NCBI GenBank assembly: GCA_028564705.1 | Contig: JAPXFQ010002912.1 | Span: 806,001-870,000, forward strand | Reading direction: 5' to 3' | Length of the DNA: 64,000 nt | Source: Apricaphanius iberus | Lineage: Eukaryota; Chordata; Actinopteri; Cyprinodontiformes; Aphaniidae | Shown here: in pieces, positions 37,016 to 47,356 of the stretch | Numbering within the stretch: position 1 is the first letter of the stretch | Layout: every line of letters begins with the position of its first letter | The notes under the pieces: model-generated | Seen by the model: only the letters and a program-made list of their open reading frames with translations | Told to the model about the DNA's origin: nothing | The model's database searches: none | Position numbers and translations under genes: made by a program

Positions 37016-37315
37016 GAATCACATCTCTTCCCTCTCAGCCTGAAAATAACAGCTAGTAAAAAAACAGCACCGACTGCAAATCATCCAGGCGTCTTAAAAT
37101 CCACTCAGATTAAATAATTTAAGGCTGTTTTGGCAAATCTTTGGGCATTCCTGAAGGTTCTGGTGCCGCAGGATATTGTCAGCAGAAAAACTGGGATAGC
37201 ACAGAATACGTCTTCTTTGAAATAGATTTATAGGCATATTTTCCCGATTCATACAGAGGAAGAAACATTGCTTTTGATGTTTATTGTAAACCCAGAAAAA
37301 TGAGATCACCCTCAC

Positions 37316-37381
37316 AGAAAGCCAGCTGACCATGCAGGCCAGCTTGAGTTGACGCCGATCTCGCCAGAAGAACTTCATGAT
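37316..37381 (-). CDS. Candidate first coding exon of an unidentified minus-strand gene
   Basis: Read on the minus strand, a pyrimidine tract (nine T, then GTTTAG) gives a good acceptor at 37,382. The exon then reads ATC-ATG, with A at -3, a good start context. The 21 codons give MKFFWRDRRQLKLACMVSWLS: a basic head followed by a hydrophobic run, the usual start of a type II membrane protein or a protein with a signal anchor. A GTGAGG donor follows at 37,315, although the base before it is T instead of the usual G. I cannot name the gene. Upstream, a CpG-rich block ending in a GAG|GTAGGT donor at 41,554 could be its first exon. No later exons were recognised in the lower-coordinate sequence, so the intron would be long. 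Confidence 0.35.
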
Positions 37382-37974
37382 CTAAACAAAAAAAAATGTT
37401 CTGACAGGAGTTAAGTTACTTAACCAGCAACATTCCTCTCTAACAGGTTTCAGCCAGTGCAACTGAACTGCGTACAGTGAAACCGATGACATTTTTTCAG
37501 ACAGTTGAGCTGATAAATCAACCGACACAGCTACGAACGTTCACCTTCTGCTGAAATCGGATTTATTAAATCAGAGAGAGATCTGCCAGGATCTATTTTA
37601 ACTCACGGTTGACAAAGTTTCCAGTCCATACCAACGATCGGGTTTTCAATCCAGATTATTATGCGACATCTCACTAGCTGGAGGTGAAAAGGATGAATTT
37701 CCACTTCTATGAACAGACTTTGTAAGTGGGGATATTTACATGATATTGTAGGTGGATTTTATTGCGCCTGGATCAGGGCTGGAAGTAAAACATTTTTCCC
37801 TTTAAAACATGACAGGCTCACAACTCGTCAGACCCACAAAATCTAATACACTAACACCAAAACACTCAGAAAAACAATCAGATCATCAGCATAAGGTTTG
37901 ACTCTGAATATCTCTTAACGTTCATGAGAACAAATGAGAACATTTTATATTAGATTAAACAAAAATAACCTCCT
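37382..37974. other. No gene recognised (candidate intron)
   Basis: Noncoding. If the minus-strand gene is real, this lies in its first intron. Confidence 0.35.
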
Positions 37975-38625
37975 GAGTAGGACTGTCACAAACTATATTA
38001 TTCTGATATAAGCTAACCACCAATTATTTAGCAGATTAGTCGACTAATCGGATCACACATAATACACATTTCGTATGTCATTGCAGCAGCACAGAGCAGG
38101 TCTAATATAACTTTGTTACCTCTACGTGTTATGTAGTGTTTAAAATACTGAATATTAACATGCTAGTTCATTTAACATTTATAAAAGTAATACAAAATAA
38201 AACATTAGCGTCACAGCTGACATGTGTGCCCACAACCATTTAAAATCTAAGCTCAGTCTAAAAATTGCATTCTGATATAACCATTAAATTTTTGATTTAA
38301 TAATAAAAACAACAAGCAGCAGTTTTGTATTTTTGGTGTGACACCTGCTCTTTGATACCTTATAAACAACAGCGGCAAGGGCGCTAGCTGTTCCGTCTAT
38401 GAACGGATCAGAACCAGCTTGTAGACAGCAGCTCGAGCCTTGGAGACATTTTCATGAATCTACGAATACCCCCGGATGCCCCGGAGAGAAGGTAAAAAGC
38501 CGACATCTACTGTTGATACTAACGATAGCGGCTAACAAGCTAATTAGCTTACAGAGGCTACGCCACGACGAGCTTACCTTTTAGGATGCTCAAGCATCCG
38601 CATTGTACTGCCGTGGAAAGTGGGT
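37975..38625. mobile_element. hAT-like transposon remnant
   Basis: The left end TAGGACTGTCACAAACTA followed by CAGATTAGTCGACTAATCGG resembles a fish hAT terminus. The right portion (38,395-38,625) carries a short frame MNGSEPACRQQLEPW ending at an AAG|GTAAAA donor-like site, and a GGATGCTCAAGCATCC palindrome of the kind found in the same type of element. The right terminus was not located, so this may be two remnants. Confidence 0.35.
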
Positions 38626-39689
38626 TCCAACTTGTGAATTTTGCATTAATCATGATTCTTTTTATATTTAATAAAACTCTTGATTTAATAAAAACTTGGT
38701 TGTATTGTTGTTGAATGTATATAACACCTGTGTTGCATTTTATTCCAGTTTCCGTGCTAATCACAACACAGACACTGCAGGACTGTACACAAACCTTATC
38801 TAACAGCACTGGTGCTACAGAGGTTGCTGGTTTGGAGGCACAGACAAAAACTTTTTGCGAAAAAAAAAAAAAAAAGGGTTTTCTTGTCTTCAAGAGTCTG
38901 CAGACTGTGAAACATGCTGTATTATTTTGCCTGAAGTATAGGCTACTTTTAAGAGAATGGAACTGGTACAAAATTTACAAGATATTAAATTGCATCTAGA
39001 CATCAAAGACCTTTTAATGAAAATTTCTTGTTCTGAAAAAAATTTACTTTTTCTAAGATATGTAAAAAAGACTAAATTAATAGAGAGAGTGTTGCTTTGT
39101 AATACTTTAATATAATAAATAATAAAATAAGTAGATTACCATTAGCATTAAACATTAGTTTAGGGCTTAACAAAAAGCATTGAAAATAGCATTAGTTTTA
39201 AAAGTCCTACGTTAATGAACTCTCCATATATTTCAAACGTTCCTTGAATGTACCGCAGTGGTAGCAGCGTGGTACAAACAACCTTCCGCCTGATGTTCGT
39301 GTGTGGCTTATAAAAGAAAGATTCGTCTTATAAACTTGCAGATGTGTTTTTTACGTTTAAATAAATGTTTTTAAAAAAACAACTTTGCAAGTGGGGAAAA
39401 TTAAAAGAGAAAGGCAGGTTTCACATTGTTATATGCACATTCGGAGGTCATCCCCTTTCTGAGAGTCTGAAAGGAGTCTAGATGCAGACCCAGCCAGTGA
39501 AGAATGTTTCACAAAAAGCGTGGTTAGAAATGTTGCTAAAAACACACGCACACAAAAAACAAGCTGTTTGCAAAGCTGTCGCACTAGTGCTATAAATGAA
39601 AAAATAGCTTATCGCACATAGATTTTCATTGCATGTGCGACTTACAACAGCCCTGGGCTGCACTTGTCAAAATGTTCGTTGACATCCAC
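38626..39689. other. Unassigned
   Basis: No gene. An A15 run at 38,860-38,874 interrupts overlapping frames at 38,558-38,999, which look like chance. The stretch 39,240-39,335 has a GTGTGGCTTATAAAAGAAAG word reminiscent of the interior of the 14,920 transposon family. 39,540-39,560 has a short CA-type run. Confidence 0.35.
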
Positions 39690-40400
39690 ATAAATACTGT
39701 TGGACCATTTTATGTTATTGAACCAACTGGAAAGCTGGGTCGGACTCTCTGGTAAAGTACTAGACTGGTTTGAGTCTTCCCTAAAGAACGGGGACAATGG
39801 AGCAGACAAAAATCTTATGTGGGGTACCCCAAGGCTCCATGTTGGGGCCCCTCTTATATACTATCTACATGCAACAACAAGTAACAAGATTAGTTACTAT
39901 AACTATACTCATTAAATATAACTATGCAGACAATACACAGCTAGACATTATGAATAGAATAAAACATTGCATGGAGGTGCAATAACTTTCTTCAGCTGAA
40001 CAGAAGCAAAGCCGAAGTAGGTATTTTTTAACCTAAAGAGGAACGATCATCCAAAATATGGATGTAGTAATAGACTGAACTACCTGGATCACATAAAGGC
40101 AATTAGAAAGTCAGTCTGATAGATTACCAAACTGCAAATGTGTCTTCGCATGTCTACCTAAAAATCTGATCCAGAACGACGTTATTCATGTTATACTCAC
40201 TAAAACCATTAAAGTAGAGCCCATCACCCCAGTTCTAAAGTCCTTACACAGACTTCTAAATACTCTTACTAGTTTTTAAATTAGTGAACGTTTTAGCACT
40301 AAAATACATTAAAGATCTGTTGTTGTATCAATCTTCCAGACCACTTAGGTCTGCTGGTTCAGATCTAGTCTGCATCCCTACAAAAATATTTACATCTGGT
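39690..40400 (+). pseudogene. L2-type LINE reverse-transcriptase fragment
   Basis: Successive pieces on the plus strand match the L2-type reverse transcriptase in order: LLNQLESWVGLSGKVLDWF (39,710-39,770), then CGVPQGSMLGPLLYTIYM (motif B, 39,810-39,870), then YNYADNTQLDI (motif C, with the second catalytic Asp replaced by Asn, 39,917-39,950), FLQLNRSKAEV (39,990-40,020), and ITPVLKSLHRL (about 40,225-40,255) with a tail like RPLRSSGSDLVCIP (40,335-40,380). Frames shift several times, stops intervene, and the catalytic residue is lost. It is a dead relic; the minus-strand piece at 43,955-44,585 comes from the same family. Confidence 0.8.
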
Positions 40401-41553
40401 GAATACTGCACAGATTCTCCCAAATGTGCTGCAGATAATCAGTCAGCGGGTCCAACGTAAACTGCAGAAACACTGATTTATTGCAGCACAGTCCACAGAT
40501 TCAGATGGTTTATCACTGAGGTCAGCATCCTTCTTAAACAGCTTAAAACGTGCTGGGAAAGGTTCGGATGAAGAAACACCTTCTGATTCATCCGCTCCTA
40601 TTAACAAACATCCTGCATGATTCCCTCTGTTCCCGGGTCACAGACGAGTTTGGATTTGTTCAGATTTTAATCATAAATGGGGTTTTCACCACCGCAGGTT
40701 CTGGTTTGACTGGATTAACTGTCAATTCATACAAATGTTGTTGAATATAAGCTAAAGCCACAAATCCAGAGAAAAATCAATAAGGGTAATAAAGACAAGT
40801 TGCTTCCTGTTCATTCTCAAAACAATCTACTGTAACAAAAGAAAGAAAGACAGAACTTTCTGAGTACTTTTCAGCATTTTAGATGTGAACTTTATATTTT
40901 CTCTTTTAGTCCAATGTCTTTGGCTTCTCTACTTTGGTTTGTTTGCATGCAAACAGCCCAAAAAATGCCAAGCACTCCCTGCATCTGCTCCAACTCAAAC
41001 TCCTTGTCAAAAGTTTTACCAAGTGAGCTGAAGGTGATAATAAATCATCCAACAGTACTGGTCATAATATCAGCGAACCATAGTCTAAACATGCTGCAGA
41101 TGTCCTCGAGAAAAGTCTATTTTAGTGCCAACTCCCACGGTTTGTTTCAGTTCAAACGACCTTTGGAACCAAAGTTTGGAGGTAGAAGAACGAGAAAGCT
41201 TCTGGATTTACATTCATTGGGTTCTTCAACCTTTCTCTGCACCAATAATCAGGAGAATGACCGATAGATCAGATTTTTACAGGTTCAGCCATTATAGTCT
41301 ATAAAGGAGGACAGGCCTACAGATGTGGATCATTGATTAATCAATACCTCACACAACAGCATTAAATCGCGCGTTATGTAATCATGGTCATGCTTTTAAG
41401 TTTTAGAGCCAGGGGTCTTAAAAATCAAACTTTACATTCTTCCATATAGCTTTAGAACTCCGTAGAAAAGTAGGAAAGCTTGAAGCTATTAGGAGTTTTC
41501 TGTCATTCCGCCCCGGTTAAGAGTTACAGGGAGGACAGAAGAGCTGGACCTAC
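40401..41553. other. No gene recognised (candidate intron)
   Basis: No repeats or exons recognised. A 117-codon plus-strand frame at 40,914-41,267 has no known domain and no supporting splice sites. Confidence 0.35.
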
Positions 41554-41960
41554 CTCCGACTCAATCCGCCGCCTTTTCCTCACGATATTCCAGAAAATAA
41601 ACTCCTCCTGGTGGTTCACGACTCCTGGAAAAGTTCCCAAATTCACCCCCCGCTGCGAGGAAAGCGATCCGGACCCAAATGAATCCGTAAAGTGACTCCT
41701 GAAGTTTCTGTTGGACAGTATTCCCACGATAAAAAGAAAAACAAAAAAACTCCGAACCGGGTCGGAGATATCTGTTTTGTTTTTGTGTTTTCTTTGCTTG
41801 GTCCGCCCTGAAATAACGGTTAAAGCTACATGTCAGAGTCCGCTGCGAATGAAGAAACCCCCGGAGGAAGAGGAGCTCACATCCAGCCGGTTCTCCTTCC
41901 AGGAGCTCTGAAACAAGACTGGAGCAACGCTTTTCTTCCTCCTCCTCCTTCCTTTCGCTA
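41554..41960 (-). promoter_or_regulatory. CpG-rich block: candidate promoter and first exon, minus strand
   Basis: This is the most CpG-rich stretch near the candidate coding exon. On the minus strand it contains an open frame from 41,727 that runs to a GGAG|GTAGGT donor with the last exon base at 41,554. The exon would end in phase 0, in frame with ATC-ATG at 37,381, so the reading frame could be open across the join, though the Met at 37,378 is the more likely start. A CT-rich tract (TTCCTCCTCCTCCTTCC) lies at 41,936-41,953. No TATA box is placed clearly. It could also be a promoter for both directions. Confidence 0.35.
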
Positions 41961-42424
41961 AACTCCCCAGGCTATTAGAAAATGCAGGAGTTATCTCCGG
42001 AAGTCACTGCTGCGCACTTTCAAAGTAAAACGCTTTTTCAAAAGAATATGTCTATGCGTAAAACTCCCGAAAGAGAGAAAAAACCCAACCAAAAGAGAAG
42101 AAAATGTATTTATTCATTTAGAAATAGGGATATGATCATTATGCTTTTTCATTTCAGTGAAACGTAACTCAGAGTAATATATTTCAGACACTTACTTCAT
42201 CATCTAGGTAAATATAGCTTACAGCTGATAAAAACCCAAACTTTATTTTCTCAGAAGATTATAACAGCAGACCAACAAATTAAAATAGATTTTAAAAAAA
42301 TAAGCCACAGGGGTCACCAACCTTTACAGCCCTAAAAGAACAGTTTTTGTCTTTGATCCAATAAACAACATTTGTGTGGGGCTACAAAATCTACAAAAAA
42401 CTAAATAAAAAAACCTTGTTTTTA
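41961..42424. other. Unassigned, with a transposon-like end at 42.31 kb
   Basis: CAGGGGTCACCAACC at 42,307-42,321 is the terminus of a hAT-like family common in vertebrates; no partner end is seen. Otherwise AT-rich. Confidence 0.35.
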
Positions 42425-42860
42425 TGGTGCGTTCTATTTGACCTTGAAATATGAAACTCCAACTTCCGAGTGGGAAAAATCAACTGCAACTGCCTCTTAA
42501 GTCGGAATCCCCACTTGGAAAGTCAGAGATTTTTTTCATTTTGCTGTCAATATGGCCGCCCCTCACATCAGCAATATTAGCTGTGATGGAAAAAAATATT
42601 ATTTTACAAGATCCACCTTTATGAATGTGTCTAAAATCCATCTCACATGTAGAGCCTGCAACTCTAATCTTAACATAATAAAAGGGGTGTTTGCATCTGG
42701 AAAGTACAGCTTAAAACAATGTTTGTAAAAAGTACTACAACTGCAGCTTCCCAGACGTCGCCATATTGGAATCCCGACCTATCCGACATCAAACCCAGCT
42801 CCTAGCTACGTGGATGTCGCCATGTTCGAACCCGACTTATCCGAGTATGTTTCAACACGT
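42425..42860. repeat. Fish DNA repeat with CCGAGTGGG / CCGACTTATCC words
   Basis: Pieces such as CAACTTCCGAGTGGGAAAAA, AATATGGCCGCCCCTCACAT, GACGTCGCCATATTGGAATC and the repeated CCGACNTATCCGA words have the style of a frequent fish interspersed repeat. Terminal inverted repeats are not clean. Noncoding. Confidence 0.4.
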
Positions 42861-43479
42861 TTCAGATCCCTTGCCTAAACAGTCATGAGGAAGACTGCCG
42901 ACTGAATGGTTATCAAGCAGGCGGTCACTGACACCCTCCCTCGATAAGGAGAGTTAACCGCTACCAGCTCATTGCTTGAGTGTGGTATCATAGAATATTA
43001 ATGGAAGGTTTAGAGGACAGAAAAAAGTGCATGAGCAGTAGGACTATTTATAGCCTCCAGAGAGTCTGTAACAAACCCTGAGCTCAACATCTTATATGGA
43101 TACAGAACACATTAATTATCAAAGCTGCAAAAATAAAATGCTAATTTTATATTTACTGTTTTTTGTATATAATTAAATGACTGAAGTCTGCAGTATTGTA
43201 TAACATCTATTGTTGAAAATGGTGCTGAACCTGTTTAAATGCACAAAGCCCTGATAAATACAGTTTATCAGCTTGTTCTGCCAATGGTAGTTTTTCTAGC
43301 ACAAATTCTCACTAGTCGTCATGAATGATTGCAGGATGGAACCCAAATATATGTTATATTTATGCAAAGTGGCTGAAACAAGCTTCTTCCACAGCTTGGC
43401 CTCAGCCTCAAATGTTGCCTGAGCACCTCCATCCTCCAGAGTGGCTTTCAGAATGAGCCAAAGCTATTTTATAACCTGA
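42861..43479. other. No gene recognised
   Basis: Noncoding spacer between repeats. Confidence 0.4.
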
Positions 43480-43640
43480 CTAGGACTTTTGTAGTTCTTC
43501 CATGTACATCCCATTGGACAGGGACCCAGAACTCACTGATAGGACTACATACATCCCATCCAGACTGGGAGTGCTCGGTGATCCTCCAGTAATGTCTAGA
43601 TATCTGAATTTCCCTCCACTGACCTTCGTAAGTTGAATTT
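43480..43640 (+). pseudogene. LINE-derived fragment (GRPRTRW-type tail)
   Basis: The order CATCCCATTGGACAGGGACC, CTGATAGGACTACATACATC, CATCCAGACTGGGAGTGCTC and GGTGATCCTCCAGTAATGTC parallels a familiar fish LINE-derived stretch encoding (P)RTRWRDYISHLAWERLG. The copy is decayed and in no open frame of that sense. Recognition is from nucleotide word order only. Confidence 0.4.
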
Positions 43641-43954
43641 TGAAAATAGAAGAAACTGAACAGATCACAACATCAGCTTCGTTTGCGTTGTCAAGAGGTG
43701 AATGTGCGTTTTATTTTGAAATTCCAATCAGGAAGAAACGTGCCTCAATCTCAGACAAATGACTCACCATGACCCTCCCGTTCAAAGTAAAGTCAATTTA
43801 AATTTATGTATCCTATATGTAATAAGATATTATATTAAATCTGCGTTAGTTTAAAAATAAATGTAAAAAAACAGCTCATAATTAAGAAGATATATGAGTT
43901 CAGTAAATAAATCCATACAGGGACATTATGGTTAGCTTCATTTATATTTACAAG
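43641..43954. other. No gene recognised
   Basis: AT-rich noncoding. Confidence 0.4.
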
Positions 43955-44585
43955 GAAAGGCCATTTTATTTGTATAGCACACTTTCAACACAAGGTAATT
44001 TAAGGTGCTTTACATGATTCGGTGTTAAAGAAACCAAGCATATGACAAAAATATGTAAAGTAAAAACAGCTAAAACATATGATAAAATCATAGAAAGAGT
44101 AGTAACACAAAAAACAGTTTTAAAGTGTGAAAATTAAAACAGCAATAAAGCATAAAAAATAAGAATCAATAAAATAGAACATTTTAAGGTGCTTTACATG
44201 ATTTGGTGGTAGAGAAACAAACACAGTATATGATTAAAAACAGCAATTTAGGAAAAACATTTAAACGTATTTAAAAAATGATATTAGAAAATTACTCAAA
44301 GGCAGCTTTAAACATACTGAACATAGCATAGAACCTGAAAGCTGTTTCTCCAGGTCTGGTTCGGATCCTAGGGATGTTTAGTAAACTAAAGTTGGAGGAC
44401 CTTAGTGGTCTGCTGGGTTGGTATAGTGACAACATATCTTCAACATACTTTAGTGCTAAACCATTTAGTGATTTATAAACCAGAATGCATATTTTAAAGT
44501 CTATTCTCTGAGCTACAGGGAGCCATTACAAGGACTTCAGAACTAGGGTGATATGTTCTACTTTCCTGATTCTAGTGAGGACGCC
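43955..44585 (-). pseudogene. L2-type LINE 3' end with reverse-transcriptase C-terminus
   Basis: On the minus strand the sequence encodes VEHITLVLKSL, a stop in place of the usual His, then WLPVAQRIDFKICILVYKSL, NGLALKYVEDMLSLYQPSR, PLRSSNFSLLNIPRIRTR and PGETAFRFYA. This is the conserved C-terminal block of fish L2-type reverse transcriptases. It is followed by an AT-rich 3' part and the tail (reversed 44,020-43,960) ATGTAAAGCACCTTAAATTA then GTGTGCTATACAAATAAAAT. The tail word (GTGCTTTACATGATT) occurs twice, at 44,008 and 44,180, an internal duplication. One in-frame stop and 5' truncation make it dead. Confidence 0.8.
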
Positions 44586-44847
44586 TGTCTGAAGTTGACC
44601 AATGACCATCTGGAGGACCCAGAGAAGGAATGAAAGAAGATCATGTGGTCTGATGAGACAAAAGGATGGAGCTTTCTGGTCTAAACTCCGCTCACCGTAG
44701 AAAGAAGAAGGATGAGTACAGCCCCAAGAACACCATCCTAACTGTGAAGCATGGAGGTGGGAACATCATTCCTTGGGTATGCTTTTCTGCAAAAGGGGAT
44801 GGGACGACTGCACCGTATTGAGGGGAGGATGGTCATGTATCATGCTA
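44586..44847 (+). pseudogene. Tc1-type transposase, first piece
   Basis: The frame reads LTNDHLEDPEKE, a stop, [10 protein letters not shown] (containing the second DDE Asp region), then pieces of the conserved [17 protein letters not shown] block (SMEVG then FLGYAF in shifted frames), and [13 protein letters not shown]. This is a Tc1/mariner transposase. It is interrupted at about 44,847 by repeat R4 and resumes at about 46,136. Stops and frameshifts show that it is old. Confidence 0.8.
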
Positions 44848-46136
44848 TGTAATGGCACTCGGTAGGACTGAGGCTGGTATGAAAATACATGTGCTGCTAA
44901 AGAACGAGGAGGATAAAAAACCCAAGAATAGCTAGAAGATCTGAAGCAAAGGAAACAAACTGTTTCATTAACTATCTGACGTGCTGCCACTTACTACACA
45001 TTATGTCAAAAATTAAATGCTCAAAGTACTCCATCAGGTCAGAACCATCCAACATCTACACCCTAATATATTTCACTGTGTCTGAAGGGAACTAGATCAG
45101 ATCGAGGCCGTCGGTTTAAACATTTGAACGTGCTACATACGAAATCCTTTTCTCCTACAAGCCAAGAAATATGGATAAACGAGAAGCTAGCAGAGAGTTT
45201 AAAAGAGTAACACACTTTTATGCACATTAGTCTTCTTCTGTCATCGGAGTTACAATAACACATGAAGAATATTATATCTTTGTGAACACTTTTATATGCA
45301 TTTTTGTATAACCTGCTTTACATATATTATGGTAAACATTTTTATATGCAGACTGATATAACCTGCCTTATTATTCAAAAAGGAAGAAGCTGTTTTCGCA
45401 CGGGAAAGGAGGAATTCTTCCGTGCTGTGCAGATACTCCTTAGAGCAGATGCTGAGGTGTTCAAGGACAGGTCAATGAGTGTAAAAAACTGTGGAAAAGC
45501 ACTGAGTTGTTCATCATGTGATCCTTTTGTGTTGTGCTTCAATAAAAGAGTGCTCCCCTGTCGAGAAGGCAGTCAGAACGGTCCTATGTTCTGGCTCCAT
45601 CTGATCAGGTGCGTGACTTAAAACAGAATTCTGTTGTGTGGTTGTGTTGTTTCTCTCTGTCCCTGAGTCTTATTCTGAAAAGGTTCCGCTGAGGAGTGTC
45701 GGGTCCTCTAAAACACACAGATAGCAGTTCCTGATTGAAGACGGACTTTATCCTGCAAAAGTAATAAAGAGTAAAAGTTTCGAACCACGATACACAACAA
45801 TAAAAAACTTGTGTTCCAATCGTGGTCATGTCGTACCACCAGTTGCATTAGCACGATTAGCATGATCAACTACCCTTAGCGCCAAAAACCATGACTATTC
45901 GCATAAAAAACAAAAAATGTCATTAGCACAATTAGCACTTGATAAGCTACATTTAATGCCACCTACACTTACAGTTCATTCACACCGCACGCTTTGTCAG
46001 CGTCAAAAAATGCTCACAAAGGGACTAGTTTGAAATGTATACATTTTTAAGGCTTAAGTTTGGGCTGACCTGTTTCTGCCGGACGTTTTAAACAATGGAG
46101 GATTGTGGCTGGCTAGACAACATTGACGTCACGCAA
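44848..46136. repeat. Long repeat family R4, copy 2, inserted in a Tc1 relic
   Basis: Matches 11,085-11,902 from TGTAATGGCACTC to GACGTCACGCAAC. Because it splits a Tc1 transposase, its limits can be placed within a few bases, independent of the other copy. It has gained a 538-base insert (45,259-45,796) missing from copy 1. No terminal inverted repeat or clear target duplication was found. Confidence 0.65.
45259..45796. mobile_element. Insertion in R4, flanked by ACAATAA; LTR-like
   Basis: This block is absent from R4 copy 1. The 7-base word ACAATAA stands directly before it (45,252-45,258) and directly after it (45,797-45,803), as a target duplication would. It has an AATAAA signal at 45,541 followed by GT-rich sequence (45,630-45,655), an arrangement like the R and U5 parts of a retroviral or retrotransposon long terminal repeat. 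A near-terminal CACATGAAG start and CACA end are not a clean TG...CA pair. A 105-codon frame inside (45,304-45,621) has no known domain. Solo LTR is the favoured but unproven reading. Confidence 0.45.
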
Positions 46137-46410
46137 CAATCTCCTTCTCTCAGTAAGAGCATTAAAGATGGGTCGTGGCTTGGGCTTCCAGCATCACAAC
46201 GACCCGAAACACACAGCCAGGGCAACTAAGGAGTGGCTCCATGGGAAGCATCTCAAGGTCCTGTAGTGGCCTCTCCAGTCTATACACATGTTTCCAGTAG
46301 AAAATCTTTGGAGAGAGCTGAAAGTCCATGTTGTCCAGCGCAGCCTTGAAACCTGAACGCTCCGGAGAAGATCTGTATGGAGGAGTGGGCTGAAATTCCT
46401 GTTTGCCTAA
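46136..46410 (+). pseudogene. Tc1-type transposase, second piece
   Basis: The frame resumes with [20 protein letters not shown], then [20 protein letters not shown] (including the NDPKHTA block with its catalytic Asp), then MFPVENLWRELKVHVVQRSL and ICMEEWAEIP. These are the C-terminal Tc1 transposase blocks. The usual SPDLNPIENLW reads SIHMFPVENLW, and several stops occur. Continuous with the piece ending at 44,847 once R4 is removed. Confidence 0.85.
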
Positions 46411-47041
46411 GTTATTTAAGTCCTTCAGCAGAAGTACAGCAATTGTAGAACTGACGTGAAGGGAAATATTACTCTGTTGGACTAGCGGGTTCCCCCTGAG
46501 ATTACCCACAGCGCTTGTTAAATATAATATTTTTTAGAAAATATTTACCTGTTTTCTGTGTCTGGTTTTGTGCTGGTTCTTGTTTCTTGAAACCGAATCA
46601 TGTCAGTTTGTCTTTCTTAGGGAACATTATAAAGATATTTTTAGTCTCCTACTTTTTTAAATTTCCTGTTCACCTTTCAAATCAATTTTTTAATTTCTTG
46701 AGAGGTCTTCAGAGTCCTGGGAGGCTGGTAGATCTGTCAGGCCCAGTTGAGCGTTCATTCGTTCCTGTTGCTAATTTGAAGGTCTGCTTGGGGACAATGG
46801 AGGCTTTGTTGTTGGGTAATTTGTGAGAGAAGTAATCCTTGACCCTGGGCCATTGGGAGGCCTTACCCCTTTGTTTGATAAGTCTGCCTGAATGTTACAG
46901 TAAGCATCAATGCACAAGAACAACTTGAACTAGCAACTCAAACTATTTTGCAGAGTGGACTAAGATGCTACATTAAGCATAGACACATGTTTCTTTTACT
47001 TATCTCTGCTGCTATTCTTGGTATTTTATTTATACTCAGAG
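46411..47041. other. No gene recognised
   Basis: Noncoding; a 103-codon frame at 46,515-46,826 has no recognised domain. The last 8 bases (ACTCAGAG, 47,034-47,041) are the left target duplication of the following hAT element. Confidence 0.4.
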
Positions 47042-47356
47042 TAGGGCTGCACGATTATCAGAATCAGAATCAGAATCAGAATCAGAATCAGTTTATTGGC
47101 CAAGTATGTCACATACAAGGAATTTGACTCCGGCAAACTTTTTCCTCCAGTACAGAACTTGAATAAGTGAAATAAAAAAAAATAAAAAAAAATAAAAATA
47201 AAAATATGAACAAAAATAAGTAAAAATACAAATAAATATCAGATCGTAAATAATAAAGGATAATATATACACCAAGCCAGGGTTATTTTACAGTGAGTAT
47301 GTACAGAAGTGCAGAGTTATAGTTTATTGTTATGTGAGTGCACTCACACACTGTGA

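Noticed and set aside
38558..38999. Overlapping frames of 137 and 94 codons on opposite strands
   Set aside because: Both cross an A15/T15 run and have no domain; chance frames.
40914..41267. 117-codon plus-strand frame as a gene
   Set aside because: No domain, no splice-site support; length is within chance for a 64-kb AT-rich window.
47058..47091. TCAGAA tandem as a CRISPR-like or stand-alone microsatellite
   Set aside because: It is the 3' hexamer tail of the LINE, directly next to its 3' untranslated part; no spacers.
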